From: Gilliamella apis
GTDB lineage: Bacteria > Pseudomonadota > Gammaproteobacteria > Enterobacterales > Orbaceae
Direction: 5' to 3'
Assembly (NCBI RefSeq): GCF_002142155.1
Contig: NZ_NASD01000001.1
Coordinates: 62,001 to 126,000, forward strand
DNA length: 64,000 bases
Shown piece after piece: positions 31,884-40,036 of the stretch. Numbering within the stretch: position 1 is the stretch's first letter; the number at the start of each line of letters is the position of its first letter. The translations under genes and the position numbers were made by a program. The notes under the pieces were generated by a model. That model worked only from the letters and a program-made list of their open reading frames with translations. It was not told the DNA's origin and ran no database searches.

Positions 31884-33490
31884 GGTTTCCTTGTTGGTAG
31901 AGGCAGTGCATCAACAGGGACTTTATTAGTTTTATCCCATTTACCATTTTCTAATAGCTTATGGATATATGTTGCATCACCTGTAGTTTTGTATATTTCT
32001 TGAGCTGCTGCCATTCTATGATGACCTCCGGTAATATAATAATTTCCTTTACTATCAATATATCCTGCAATTTTTCCTCTTGTAGCCGTGAACTCAAAAC
32101 TTCCGTTTAGCATATCGCTTTTCATTAAATCAATTTGAGCAGGATCTCTTAATCCGACTTGAGTACCTTTAATTTCGGGAATACTCCCTTTTACAGCAAT
32201 ATCATCAACCTTATTAACAATATTACCGGGTTTACCTATATTGGTATTTGGTTGCGTAAAATTTACTCCTCCATACAAACCAGCCAATGAAGATACAATT
32301 CCATGTGCAGCCATAACATATTTATACTGTTGAGCAACATCTTTTACATCTCTACCTGTCTCTTTTGCAATTGCTTCAATTGAAATTAAATGAATAATGC
32401 TGTTGGGATCTAAACCGACTAATGCTTCGTTAAGATTTTTTGAGTCTTCTCTATATAAATCAGCATTTGTTAAACTTCTAGCAACCTCTTTTTCATATTC
32501 ATTCTGCATTTCCCATGCTTCTTGCAGCAATCCTTTACAAGCTGAGCTTGAGATGTTACCCAATGAACAATTATCCTGTAAAATTTGATCTCGTTCTTTA
32601 TCTAGTTTATTGAGATTTTCTAATTCTTTCTTTTCATCTTCTGTTAATTCCTCACCTAGATAGTTTGGCTTTATCTAAGTCAAATAAGCTTTTCGCTTAG
32701 CTTCATTTACACTCAAATAATTATTCTCAACCGCATTTTTACTGCTACGAATTGCTGTGCTAGCATCGCTAATATTACCACCGCCAGCGGCTATGGCAAG
32801 ACCAGTAGCTAGTTGAGATAATGCGCTGATGGTTTGTTTTTCTTCTTCGGTTAAATCTTTGACTTCTTTGCCATACAGTTGTTTGCGGATGATATCTGCC
32901 GCAACTTCACCGGCCACTGTACCCGCTCCACCAGATAATGCTGAGTTACCTTGTAGCTCAGCCACTACCGCACCAAGTATTGCATGGGCAACTCTAACCT
33001 CGCGGTTTCGTTATCACCGGCTTGTATCTTTATCTGCTCAGCTAACCATGGTACACTGGCGCCAGCTAGGCCGCCGGTCATATCGCTGGTGATAATGCCG
33101 GTAATAATTGATACGGCTGAGTCAACGCCTTTACTAAAGTCATTGCCCATTTTGCCATCTTGTGAGTCTTTACCGGCATCTTTATGAATAGTGCGTTCAA
33201 GCTCTTTAACCTGTTCGCCTAACTCTTTTAAGCTAGTAACAATGTTTAATCTGGTCTGCTCATCTTCTTTATTAAAGATTGGTTTGAGTTTGCTATGGGC
33301 ATTTTCGGTATCATGACTGAGTTCATTAATATCTTGTGTTTGTTTATCTTGGTCACGAATGATTAACTCACCGTCACTGATTGCCGCGTGGGTAATATTC
33401 GAGGCTTCATCGTTGTGGTCATAAATGGTTGGTTGGCCACTGGTTGGTGAAAAACTGCTATCAACAATTATCCTAATTTTTTGATTATAT
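31880..33490 (-). pseudogene. Orphan CdiA C-terminal fragment, module D (VENN + GHHR-motif toxin), frameshifted
   Basis: Read leftwards: CdiA scaffold (TSGQPTIYDHNDEASNITH, then AISDGELIIRD and the linker), a pre-toxin domain with AVENNYL, a Cys-containing entry segment and a toxin end. Two lesions split it: two extra bases near 32985-32995 shift the frame against module A, and a TGG-to-TAG change makes a stop right after KRKAYLT (about 32675). The last part is still open from 32563 and ends in a compact domain with GKIAGYIDSKGNYYITGGHHRM in two blocks; the GHHRMAAA motif recalls ParB/sulfiredoxin-fold and MafB-type toxin ends. Activity is not known. Confidence 0.75.
32196..32496 (-). repeat. 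301-bp repeat shared with module A (copy in module D)
   Basis: I found no difference by eye between this stretch and 37212-37512. It encodes the toxin-entry segment from the EVARSL block to NIVNKVDDIA. Its toxin-side end is the point where the A and D toxins diverge. Confidence 0.85.
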
Positions 33491-33556
33491 TTTAGATAAT
33501 GGTTATTTTGATTTGGTTTATTGAGGTTTATTTGTAAAAATAAATAGAAGGATGCA
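33403..33556 (-). repeat. CDI-array repeat, copy 2
   Basis: Same element as 28677-28835 and 38278-38437. Here it leads straight, in one reading frame, into the linker of module D. It marks the upstream edge of that module. Confidence 0.85.
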
Positions 33557-33911
33557 CATTTGATAGCACATCTTTCTATATGGACATTTTGAAATTTTTT
33601 AGCTCAAGTTAATAAAACTGCTTTATGTTTTTTGCTTTGGTTATGTGTATGAAGGATGTGTGTTACTTTTTTTATAAAATATTCGATACTTTATGACAAA
33701 ACTAATCATGACTAGCCCCTTATCCTGCGGCAAAAACTGTAATAACCACAAGTAAAACACTGCGTAAGCTAATTATACTGTTTATGATATCATAGATAAG
33801 TTATCATCCAAGAATTAGATCAGGTTCAGAGTTATCTCCCTTAAATTTCAGCAATAAAAAGTACAAACAAAGATTTTCCCCCTTCTTTGGGCGAAGAATC
33901 TTGATGAACAA
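33557..33911. other. 355-bp gene-free spacer between CDI modules C and D
   Basis: AT-rich sequence with no open frame of note on either strand. It holds neither linker nor VENN homology that I can see. It may include the transcription end of module C. Confidence 0.5.
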
Positions 33912-34226
33912 CTATATTGTATATGGATAACTTATAGAACAATTTACACAAACTAAGGATAAATCTACCCAACCTTGCATCTTTAAATAATATACATTAT
34001 CATCTGAGTTCTTTAATATCTCAAGTTCACCTATATATGCAGGTAAAATATCCTCTTCATCAATATTATTTTGATATTGTAATGTGATAATGTTATTTAT
34101 ATTAATGGTGCAAACCTTGTCGCCATTATCCATATTTAAAATTTCTATATTAGCTTCATTTTTATCTAATTTAACAGAAAAAAACGATAAATTAACGTCA
34201 ACCAATTTCAAATAATGATCTTTCAT
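33912..34226 (-). CDS. Putative immunity protein of CDI module C
   Basis: 104 residues, predicted mainly beta-strand, soluble, two late cysteines (VCVNCSISYPY). It starts 3 bp after the module C toxin gene. No family recognised; position and size are typical of CdiI-like antitoxins. Confidence 0.65.
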   Translation of the reverse strand: MKDHYLKLVDVNLSFFSVKLDKNEANIEILNMDNGDKVCTININNIITLQYQNNIDEEDILPAYIGELEILKNSDDNVYYLKMQGWVDLSLVCVNCSISYPYTI

Positions 34227-34229
34227 ATA

Positions 34230-35590
34230 TTATTTATCCCTATTGATAAAATGACCAGTTGAATGACTTTGATCTTTCAATCTATTAAATTCATAGTCAG
34301 TTCTTTCATTGTATTTCTTACCATTTTCCGCAATCTTAGGTTTCGTAGGGATAACCTCACCAGTAGGTTTTACTGTAACAATACGTCCGTCAGGATGTTT
34401 ATAAGTTGTATATCCTCCAGTACTAGTTCCTTTTAATTGAAAGCCTTTAGAAATAAGATCAGAGTGTAATTCACTTAATGTTGTAGGTTCGAATCTATTT
34501 GTTTGCTTTCCTGCATTCCCCAAGCCTTTCTCATTTACTACATGTTCATCAAAATTACTGCTTTTATTAGCCTGTTGATTTGCTGCATGATTATTATTTA
34601 TATTATCCTTTGTTTCTTTATAATTTCCACCACCTTGTTGAACGTTTTCTTTTCCATATACTGATTCAAAATAATCTTTATCTAATTTTCCCGTTATATT
34701 ACTAGTTTTACTTTTATTGGCCGTTGATAATTTACTTCCTTTTAATGCTCTATTTATTATAGGTAAAGCAAAATGCCCTTCCAAACCATTAATCATCATC
34801 ATTATTGCAATGGTTCTACCAGCCATTACTTGAGCTTCTTCATCACTGTAACCAAAACTTTTAAAACTTACTACATATCCATTATAAATAGCATGGAATT
34901 CATTTGCTGCTGCTGATGTGCTGTTCAATAAATGCTCAATTTCTTGGTAACCAATTTGAGCATTTGGAGGATTTGAATAAGTTAAATACTTATAAGTTTT
35001 TAAAGCATCGTAGGCTTTCTGGCGTTCCACATGGCATTCATCACTATTTACATCAATACACGCATTTATTAATGCATCACTTAAACTATCATCTTTAAGA
35101 CGAAGTTCAAGTAATTCCATTTTTTCTTCATCTGTTAATATACCTTTTCTTTCTTTGTATTCTAAACCTTTTTTGGTTTGATGCTCATCTGAGTTTAAAT
35201 AATTATTCTCAACCGCATTTTTACTGCTACTAATAGCCGCACTGGCATCGCCAAAATTACCACCGCCGGCAGCTACCGCAAGGCCGGATGCTAGTTGAGA
35301 TAGTGCGCTAATGGTTTGTTTTTCTGCTTCGGTTAAATCTTTGACTTCTTTGCCATACAGTTGTTTGCGGATGATATCTGCCGCAACTTCACCCACCACT
35401 GCACCCGCTCCACCAGATAATGCTGAGTTGCCTTGTAGCTCAGCAACTACCGCACCAAGTATTGCATGAGCAATTAAGTTGCTGGCAATATCATCGGTTT
35501 GCCATTTACCATCTTCACCCATATGCCCGGTGTGCAGTTTTATCTGCTCCGCTAACCATGGTGCACTAGCGCCAGCTAGGCCGCTGGTGA
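34230..35590 (-). CDS. Orphan CdiA C-terminal fragment, module C: VENN pre-toxin domain plus unrecognised toxin
   Basis: The frame is open from about 35590 (SGLAGASAPWLAEQIKL) with an internal ATG at 35522 giving 430 residues. Order: hydrophobic pre-toxin region (IAHAILGAVVAELQGNSALS), the VENN motif (SKNAVENNYLNS), a helical entry segment with two cysteines (ACIDVNSDEC), a low-complexity N/K/Q-rich spacer, and a C-terminal domain of about 85 residues with SKGFQLKGTSTGGYTTYKH, PTGEVIPTKPK and DQSHSTGHFI. This is the only module with an undamaged frame. It lacks the whole secretion and receptor-binding part of CdiA, so it is an orphan cassette. Toxin activity is unknown. Confidence 0.8.
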
Positions 35591-35619
35591 ACTTACGAAG
35601 TAAACTATAGATATAAAAA

Positions 35620-35641
35620 ATCCCAGTTTTGGGGCTGGGAT
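35620..35641 (-). terminator. Intrinsic terminator after CDI module B
   Basis: Arms ATCCCAG (35620-35626) and CTGGGAT (35635-35641); on the minus strand the hairpin is followed by seven T. It lies 8 bp past the CPCC-protein stop codon. Confidence 0.85.
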
Positions 35642-35648
35642 CTGCTTT

Positions 35649-35852
35649 TTAGTATATTTTATCTCCATTTATATATGCTATCCGTGCTTCATTTAAACTC
35701 ATCTTATTAGCTCCACCAGAAAAATCAGGATCTTCAAATTGAACTGGATCATCTTCCCAGCCACATATATTACAGATTTCATACTCTCCAGGTGAACTAA
35801 TAGTTTCATTTCCACAACAAGGACAAAAATACTTATCGTTTATATCTATCAT
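35649..35852 (-). CDS. CPCC-family cysteine-rich protein, probable immunity protein of module B
   Basis: 67 residues with the CPCC-domain pattern: KYFCPCCGNETI, then EYEICNICGWEDDPVQF, then GGANKMSLNEARIAY. The paired CxxC motifs suggest one bound zinc. Small CPCC proteins commonly sit next to polymorphic toxin ends, where they are thought to act as antitoxins. Its ATG overlaps the end of the upstream toxin remnant by 4 bp. It is followed directly by a terminator. Confidence 0.75.
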   Translation of the reverse strand: MIDINDKYFCPCCGNETISSPGEYEICNICGWEDDPVQFEDPDFSGGANKMSLNEARIAYINGDKIY

Positions 35853-36148
35853 TTTTGTTTATCCCAATATTCCATACCTTTTTCCGGCTTATACATTGTT
35901 CTCGGTGTACCATCTGCATTTTTTATAGCAAATATATTTGTTTTTGGATTGTAATATAAAGTATCTCCATTTTTTCTAACTTTTATTAGAGTTCCTTCTG
36001 GCGCACTTCTAACAAAATTATGAATAGTTACACCTTTTACTCCATGTTTTTCAAACATCCGCAACCTTATCAATATAAATTTTAAAAGTACTATCAAAAA
36101 CAATGGACTAAATGAACTTGGATTCACTACATGACAACCTGTCACCAT
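35849..36148 (-). pseudogene. Truncated CDI toxin remnant, module B
   Basis: The last 70 residues of this frame (FEKHGVKGVTIHNFV, RKNGDTLYYNPKTNIFAIKN, GTPRTMYKPEKGMEYW) look like the C-terminal end of a polymorphic toxin RNase of the barnase/EndoU/ColE5/RelE type, where an EKHG start, a strand pair ending in YNPKTN-F and a late TMYKP are common; this is pattern memory. The 30 residues before MFEKHG are hydrophobic, unlike a toxin, and are probably chance frame. No linker or VENN scaffold is attached, so the module is cut at its 5' side near 36090. Confidence 0.6.
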
Positions 36149-36217
36149 TACCGCTAAAAAAGGTAAGCTGATTGTCCAACTTGCGAAGTAGATCGCATAT
36201 TCAGTAAATAATTAACT

Positions 36218-36245
36218 CAGTTCTGCGATAGAGATCGCAGAACTG
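36218..36245 (-). terminator. Hairpin after CDI module A
   Basis: Perfect 12-bp arms CAGTTCTGCGAT (36218-36229) and ATCGCAGAACTG (36234-36245) with a 4-nt loop, 48 bp past the module A immunity gene. The following minus-strand sequence is AT-rich but not a clean T-run. Confidence 0.6.
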
Positions 36246-36292
36246 ATTGATAGAGAATAGGTTATTGGAATATTTTTTATCAAAAAAACATA

Positions 36293-36778
36293 TTAAAGAG
36301 GCACTGCATTCTGATTTCTTTGCCAAAAATCTTTCAATTCATCACACAAATTATTGTCGATAATATCTTTGATCTTTTGTAGTTTATCTACTTGATCTGG
36401 AGCCTCTTTTTTAATTATAGGTACTAGCTGATACCATGCATATACAATCCAGTCAGGATTTGTTTCAGCTACTTTTAACAAATGTTGTAATAACCTTTTA
36501 TAACCTAGACCAGAAGAAGTAGCATTAATCCAGAACTTTATTTTTGATTCATTTTTCTTTGCAAGTCCTATATCTAGAAATTTTATTAAAACATGATGAC
36601 TACTAATAATTTTAGGTATCAACTTTAGAATTGTTCCCCTAATTATAGCTGAATCATGCCTAAGTAAAGACTCAACTAAGAGAACTATCTCATCTTCTGA
36701 TAATGTTCGTAAATATCGAGCTAAATCTTTCTCAGCTCTACCATCTGGTAGCCTATTTATAATCTCATTTAACATCAT
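36293..36778 (-). CDS. Putative immunity protein of CDI module A
   Basis: 161 residues, almost entirely helical with HEAT-like spacing (LLRHDSAIIRGTILKLIPKI, ARYLRTLSEDEIVLLVESLL). Two adjacent ATGs (36778 and 36775) are possible starts. The toxin frame upstream, read past its frameshift, ends at a TGA inside this gene (36765-36767), so toxin and antitoxin overlap by 14 bp. No family recognised. Confidence 0.65.
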   Translation of the reverse strand: MMLNEIINRLPDGRAEKDLARYLRTLSEDEIVLLVESLLRHDSAIIRGTILKLIPKIISSHHVLIKFLDIGLAKKNESKIKFWINATSSGLGYKRLLQHLLKVAETNPDWIVYAWYQLVPIIKKEAPDQVDKLQKIKDIIDNNLCDELKDFWQRNQNAVPL

Positions 36779-38330
36779 ATATTCCTTTAAATTTATCTAA
36801 TGGGAAACCTGATTGATGAGCATCATTTGCACTAGGTTTATAATGACCAGACGAATTATCAAATCCTTTTAATACACCTCTTGTCCCACTATTCCATCCA
36901 AATTGAACAGAACCAGTATAATCAACTTGCTTAGCTCCTCTTGAAATATCAAAATGACCTACATCTTGCCCCGGTGAAGAAGTCTTTGATACATATATTT
37001 TCCATTGATTGTAACATAATCATATGTTCCCCTAGCTCTGAACATGGTTCCATTATTCCCTACTGTGTACCAAACACCATCTTTTTGTACAAGTTCAAAA
37101 CGTTTTATCGGTTTCCAAGTATCATTTGCATAAATTGGATCTAATACCTGTGGTTTTACTTGATTTACCTCTCCTGTAGTGTTGTCTTTCCTTGATCCTT
37201 TCCCCTTTCCTGCAATATCATCAACCTTATTAACAATATTACCGGGTTTACCTATATTGGTATTTGGTTGCGTAAAATTTACTCCTCCATACAAACCAGC
37301 CAATGAAGATACAATTCCATGTGCAGCCATAACATATTTATACTGTTGAGCAACATCTTTTACATCTCTACCTGTCTCTTTTGCAATTGCTTCAATTGAA
37401 ATTAAATGAATAATGCTGTTGGGATCTAAACCGACTAATGCTTCGTTAAGATTTTTTGAGTCTTCTCTATATAAATCAGCATTTGTTAAACTTCTAGCAA
37501 CCTCTTTTTCATCTTCTGTTAATTCCTCACCTAGATAGTTTGGCTTTATCCAAGTCAAATAAGCTTTTCGCTTAGCTTCATTTACACTCAAATAATTATT
37601 CTCAACCGCATTTTTACTGCTACTAATAGCCGCACTGGCATCGCCAAAATTACCACCGCCGGCAGCTACCGCAAGGCCGGATGCTAGTTGAGATAGTGCG
37701 CTAATGGTTTGTTTTTCTGCTTCGGTTAAATCTTTGACTTCTTTGCCATACAGTTGTTTGCGGATGATATCTGCCGCAACTTCACCCACCACTGCACCCG
37801 CTCCACCAGATAATGCTGAGTTGCCTTGTAGCTCAGCAACTACCGCACCAAGTATTGCATGGGCAACTAACCTTGCGGTTTCGTTATCACCGGCTTGTAT
37901 CTTTATCTGCTCAGCTAGCCATGGCGCACTAGCGCCAGCTAAGCCGCCGGTCATATCGCCGGTGATAATGCCGGTAATAATCGATACGGCTGAGTCAACG
38001 CCTTTACTAAAGTCATTGCCCATTTTGCCATCTTGTGAGTCTTTACCGGCATCTTTATGAATAGTGCGTTCGAGCTCTTTAACCTGCTCTCCTAACTCTT
38101 TTAAGCTAGTAACAATGTTTAATCTGGTCTGCTCATCCTCTTTATTAAAGATTGTTTTGAGTTTGCTATGGGCATTTTCGGTATCATGACTGAGTTAATT
38201 AATATCTTGTGTTTGCTTATCTGGGTCACGAATGATTAATTCACCGTCACTAATTGCCGCATGGGTAATATTCGAGGCTTCATCGTTGTGGTAATAAATG
38301 GTTGGTTGGCCACTGGTCGGTGAAAAAACA
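36765..38330 (-). pseudogene. Orphan CdiA C-terminal fragment, module A (VENN + unrecognised toxin), nonsense and frameshift mutations
   Basis: The scaffold reads TSGQPTIYYHNDEASNITHA, AISDGELIIRD, linker, MGNDFSKGVDSAVSIITG, pre-toxin region, SKNAVENNYLSV and entry segment, then a toxin end (TWKPIKRFELVQKDGVWYTV). A stop codon at 38195-38197 replaces the Glu codon that module D has in DINELSH. The toxin frame is cut at YMYQRLLHRGKM (36959); the neighbouring frame continues VSKTSSPGQDVGHFDISRGA and FDNSSGHYKPSAND up to 36765, so one small indel near 36988-36998 has broken it. Relative to module D, 47 codons are missing from the entry segment. The SGHYKP-type end is common among polymorphic toxins; the activity is unknown. 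Confidence 0.75.
37212..37512 (-). repeat. 301-bp repeat shared with module D (copy in module A)
   Basis: Matches 32196-32496 with no difference found by eye, then homology continues on the far side of a 141-bp deletion. It marks a recent duplication or gene conversion between the two modules. Confidence 0.85.
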
Positions 38331-38437
38331 TTACTACCAACAACCATTCTAATTGGTTAATTATTTTTTAGATAATGGTTATTTTGAGTTGCTTTATTTA
38401 GGTTTATTTTGTAAAAATAATTGAGAAGTCTATACCA
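38278..38437 (-). repeat. CDI-array repeat, copy 3
   Basis: Same element as 28677-28835 and 33403-33556. It forms the right-hand edge of the CDI array, 183 bp from suhB on the other strand. Confidence 0.85.
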
Positions 38438-38619
38438 TGATAGTTATTATAACATTGATATAACCTGATTTTTTGCATTAATTGTGTCTATTTTTCAATT
38501 TATCGTCGCTCGGCTGGCAAAGTAAGTATAAAACCTTTATACTATGCGACAATTTTTAGTAATACTTGCTGTGTTGCTAAATCAACCCGTTCTTTAACAT
38601 CATCAATTGGAAGAAAATT

Positions 38620-39423
38620 ATGCATCCGATGCTGAATATTGCTATTCGTGCTGCTCGTAAAGCAGGTAATGTGGCCATTAAGGCTTATGAAAATCCAAGT
38701 TCAATCGAAATTGACACTAAAGGTGCTAACGATTTTGCTACTAACGCCGATCGTGCTGCTGAAGCTTTAATTATTGAAACAATCAAAAAAGCGTATCCTG
38801 ACCATACGATTATTGCCGAAGAAAGCGGACTGGCTAAAGGTAATGATGCTGACACGCAATGGATTATCGACCCAATTGATGGTACTACTAATTTTATTAA
38901 GAATATTCCTCATTTTGCGGTTTCGATTGCCGCTCGAGTTAAAGGTAAAACGGAAGTTGCTGTCGTGTATAATCCGATGAGTAATGAACTCTTCACGGCT
39001 GCTCGAGGTAAAGGTGCGCAGTTAAATGGTTACCGTATTCGAGTAAGTAATGCGAAAGATTTAGAGGGTAGTGTGCTTGCAACAGCTTTTCCTTTTAAAG
39101 CTAAACAACACAGTAATTGTTATTTCGCGGTATTGCAAAAGCTATTTACTAAATGTGGTGATTTTCGTCGTAGTGGTTCAGCCGCGTTAGATCTGGCTTA
39201 TGTCGCATCAGGGCGCTTAGATGGCTTTTTTGAAATTGGCTTAAAACCATGGGATATTGCTGCAGGTGAGCTGATTTTACGTGAAGCTGGTGGCGTGGTT
39301 ACTGATTTTGCTGGCGGTAATAATTATATGGTTTCTGGTAACATAGTTGCAGGCAATCCAAGAATCGTTAAAGATCTGCTTGTTTCTACTCAAAACGATT
39401 GGCCAGAAAATTTGCGTAATTAG
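38620..39423 (+). CDS. suhB: Inositol-1-monophosphatase SuhB
   Basis: 267 residues, the same length as E. coli SuhB and alike throughout (MHPMLNIAIRAARKAGNVA). The metal-dependent phosphatase motifs are EESG (residues about 67-70), WIIDPIDGTTNFI (motif 1) and GGLKPWDIAAGELI-type motif 2 (ENDING in WDIAAGELILREAGG). SuhB hydrolyses inositol phosphates and, in E. coli, joins NusA/B/E/G in the rRNA antitermination complex. The 180 bp before it should hold its promoter and the boundary to the CDI array. Confidence 0.96.
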   Translation: MHPMLNIAIRAARKAGNVAIKAYENPSSIEIDTKGANDFATNADRAAEALIIETIKKAYPDHTIIAEESGLAKGNDADTQWIIDPIDGTTNFIKNIPHFAVSIAARVKGKTEVAVVYNPMSNELFTAARGKGAQLNGYRIRVSNAKDLEGSVLATAFPFKAKQHSNCYFAVLQKLFTKCGDFRRSGSAALDLAYVASGRLDGFFEIGLKPWDIAAGELILREAGGVVTDFAGGNNYMVSGNIVAGNPRIVKDLLVSTQNDWPENLRN

Positions 39424-39440
39424 TTTTACTTTCTTTATCT

Positions 39441-39469
39441 AAATGCGGGGCTGTCTTATCCCTGCATTT
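39441..39469 (+). terminator. Probable suhB terminator
   Basis: Arms AAATGCGGGG (39441-39450) and CCCTGCATTT (39460-39469), one mismatch, followed by a T-containing stretch. It lies 18 bp past the suhB stop codon. Confidence 0.6.
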
Positions 39470-39511
39470 TGTCTTTATACCGTTTATCAAAAAAAATAAA
39501 TTTGCTATTGG

Positions 39512-39916
39512 TCATTGTGGATCAGTTATTGCTGTCATGGAACAATTAACTTGTAAGCCTTGATTGTTTAAATAGTCACTACCCCAAGTATACATTGATT
39601 CGAGGACTGGTTTGATACTTTTGCCAAAGTTGGTTAAAGAATATTCTACTTTAGGTGGTACGACGGGATAAACGTGTCGATGAATTAGGCCATTTGCTTC
39701 AAGTTCACGTAGCTGTTGGGTTAACATTTTCGGGGTAGCGGTTGGAATTTCTTTCTGTAATTGCGAAAATCTCAAGGTGGTTTCGGTCATCAGTTTCCAT
39801 AAAATGAGCGATTTATATTTACCACCAATCATATTAATTGTGGCATCAACTGGACAACAGGTGATAGGTTGATGTTCTTTTCCACAACAAGTGGTATTAA
39901 TCGGATTATTTTTCAC
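39512..39916 (-). CDS. HxlR-family transcriptional regulator with cysteine-rich N-terminus
   Basis: 134 residues. The winged-helix core (MIGGKYKSLILWKLM, RFSQLQKEIPTATPKMLTQQLRELEANGLI, VEYSLTNFGKSIKPVL) is typical of HxlR regulators. The family's single conserved redox cysteine before PV is present as C21, but this protein also has C10, C11, H15 and C20, giving a CCx3HxxxxCC cluster, plus a cysteine near the C-terminus (NCSMT). It is transcribed divergently from copA with 120 bp between the starts, suggesting it controls itself and copA. CueR would be the usual regulator of copA. Confidence 0.85.
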   Translation of the reverse strand: MKNNPINTTCCGKEHQPITCCPVDATINMIGGKYKSLILWKLMTETTLRFSQLQKEIPTATPKMLTQQLRELEANGLIHRHVYPVVPPKVEYSLTNFGKSIKPVLESMYTWGSDYLNNQGLQVNCSMTAITDPQ

Positions 39917-39930
39917 ATTATTATCTCAAT

Positions 39931-39997
39931 AGTATCTTTTTAGGTAGTATATATCAAAAAAGTGCATTCTTGTTAAAAGGATAATTAATATTACAAT
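39931..39997 (+). promoter_or_regulatory. Candidate copA/hxlR control region
   Basis: Within the 120-bp divergent spacer, TTGTTA (39970-39975) and TACAAT (39992-39997) are separated by 16 bp and suit a copA promoter. AGTATCTTTTTAGGTAGTAT (39931-39950) contains the pentamer AGTAT twice and lies near the hxlR start; it is a possible regulator-binding site. Both calls are tentative. Confidence 0.35.
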
Positions 39998-40036
39998 AGC
40001 TATATAAATCACATCAAAAACCAAGGGAAACATCAA

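Noticed and set aside
37704-38060. Plus-strand open frame of 118 codons opposite the module A VENN region, with a similar one at 32829-33092
   Set aside because: It is the antisense of the conserved pre-toxin coding sequence; its recurrence follows from the duplication, and it has no ribosome binding site or protein-like conservation of its own.
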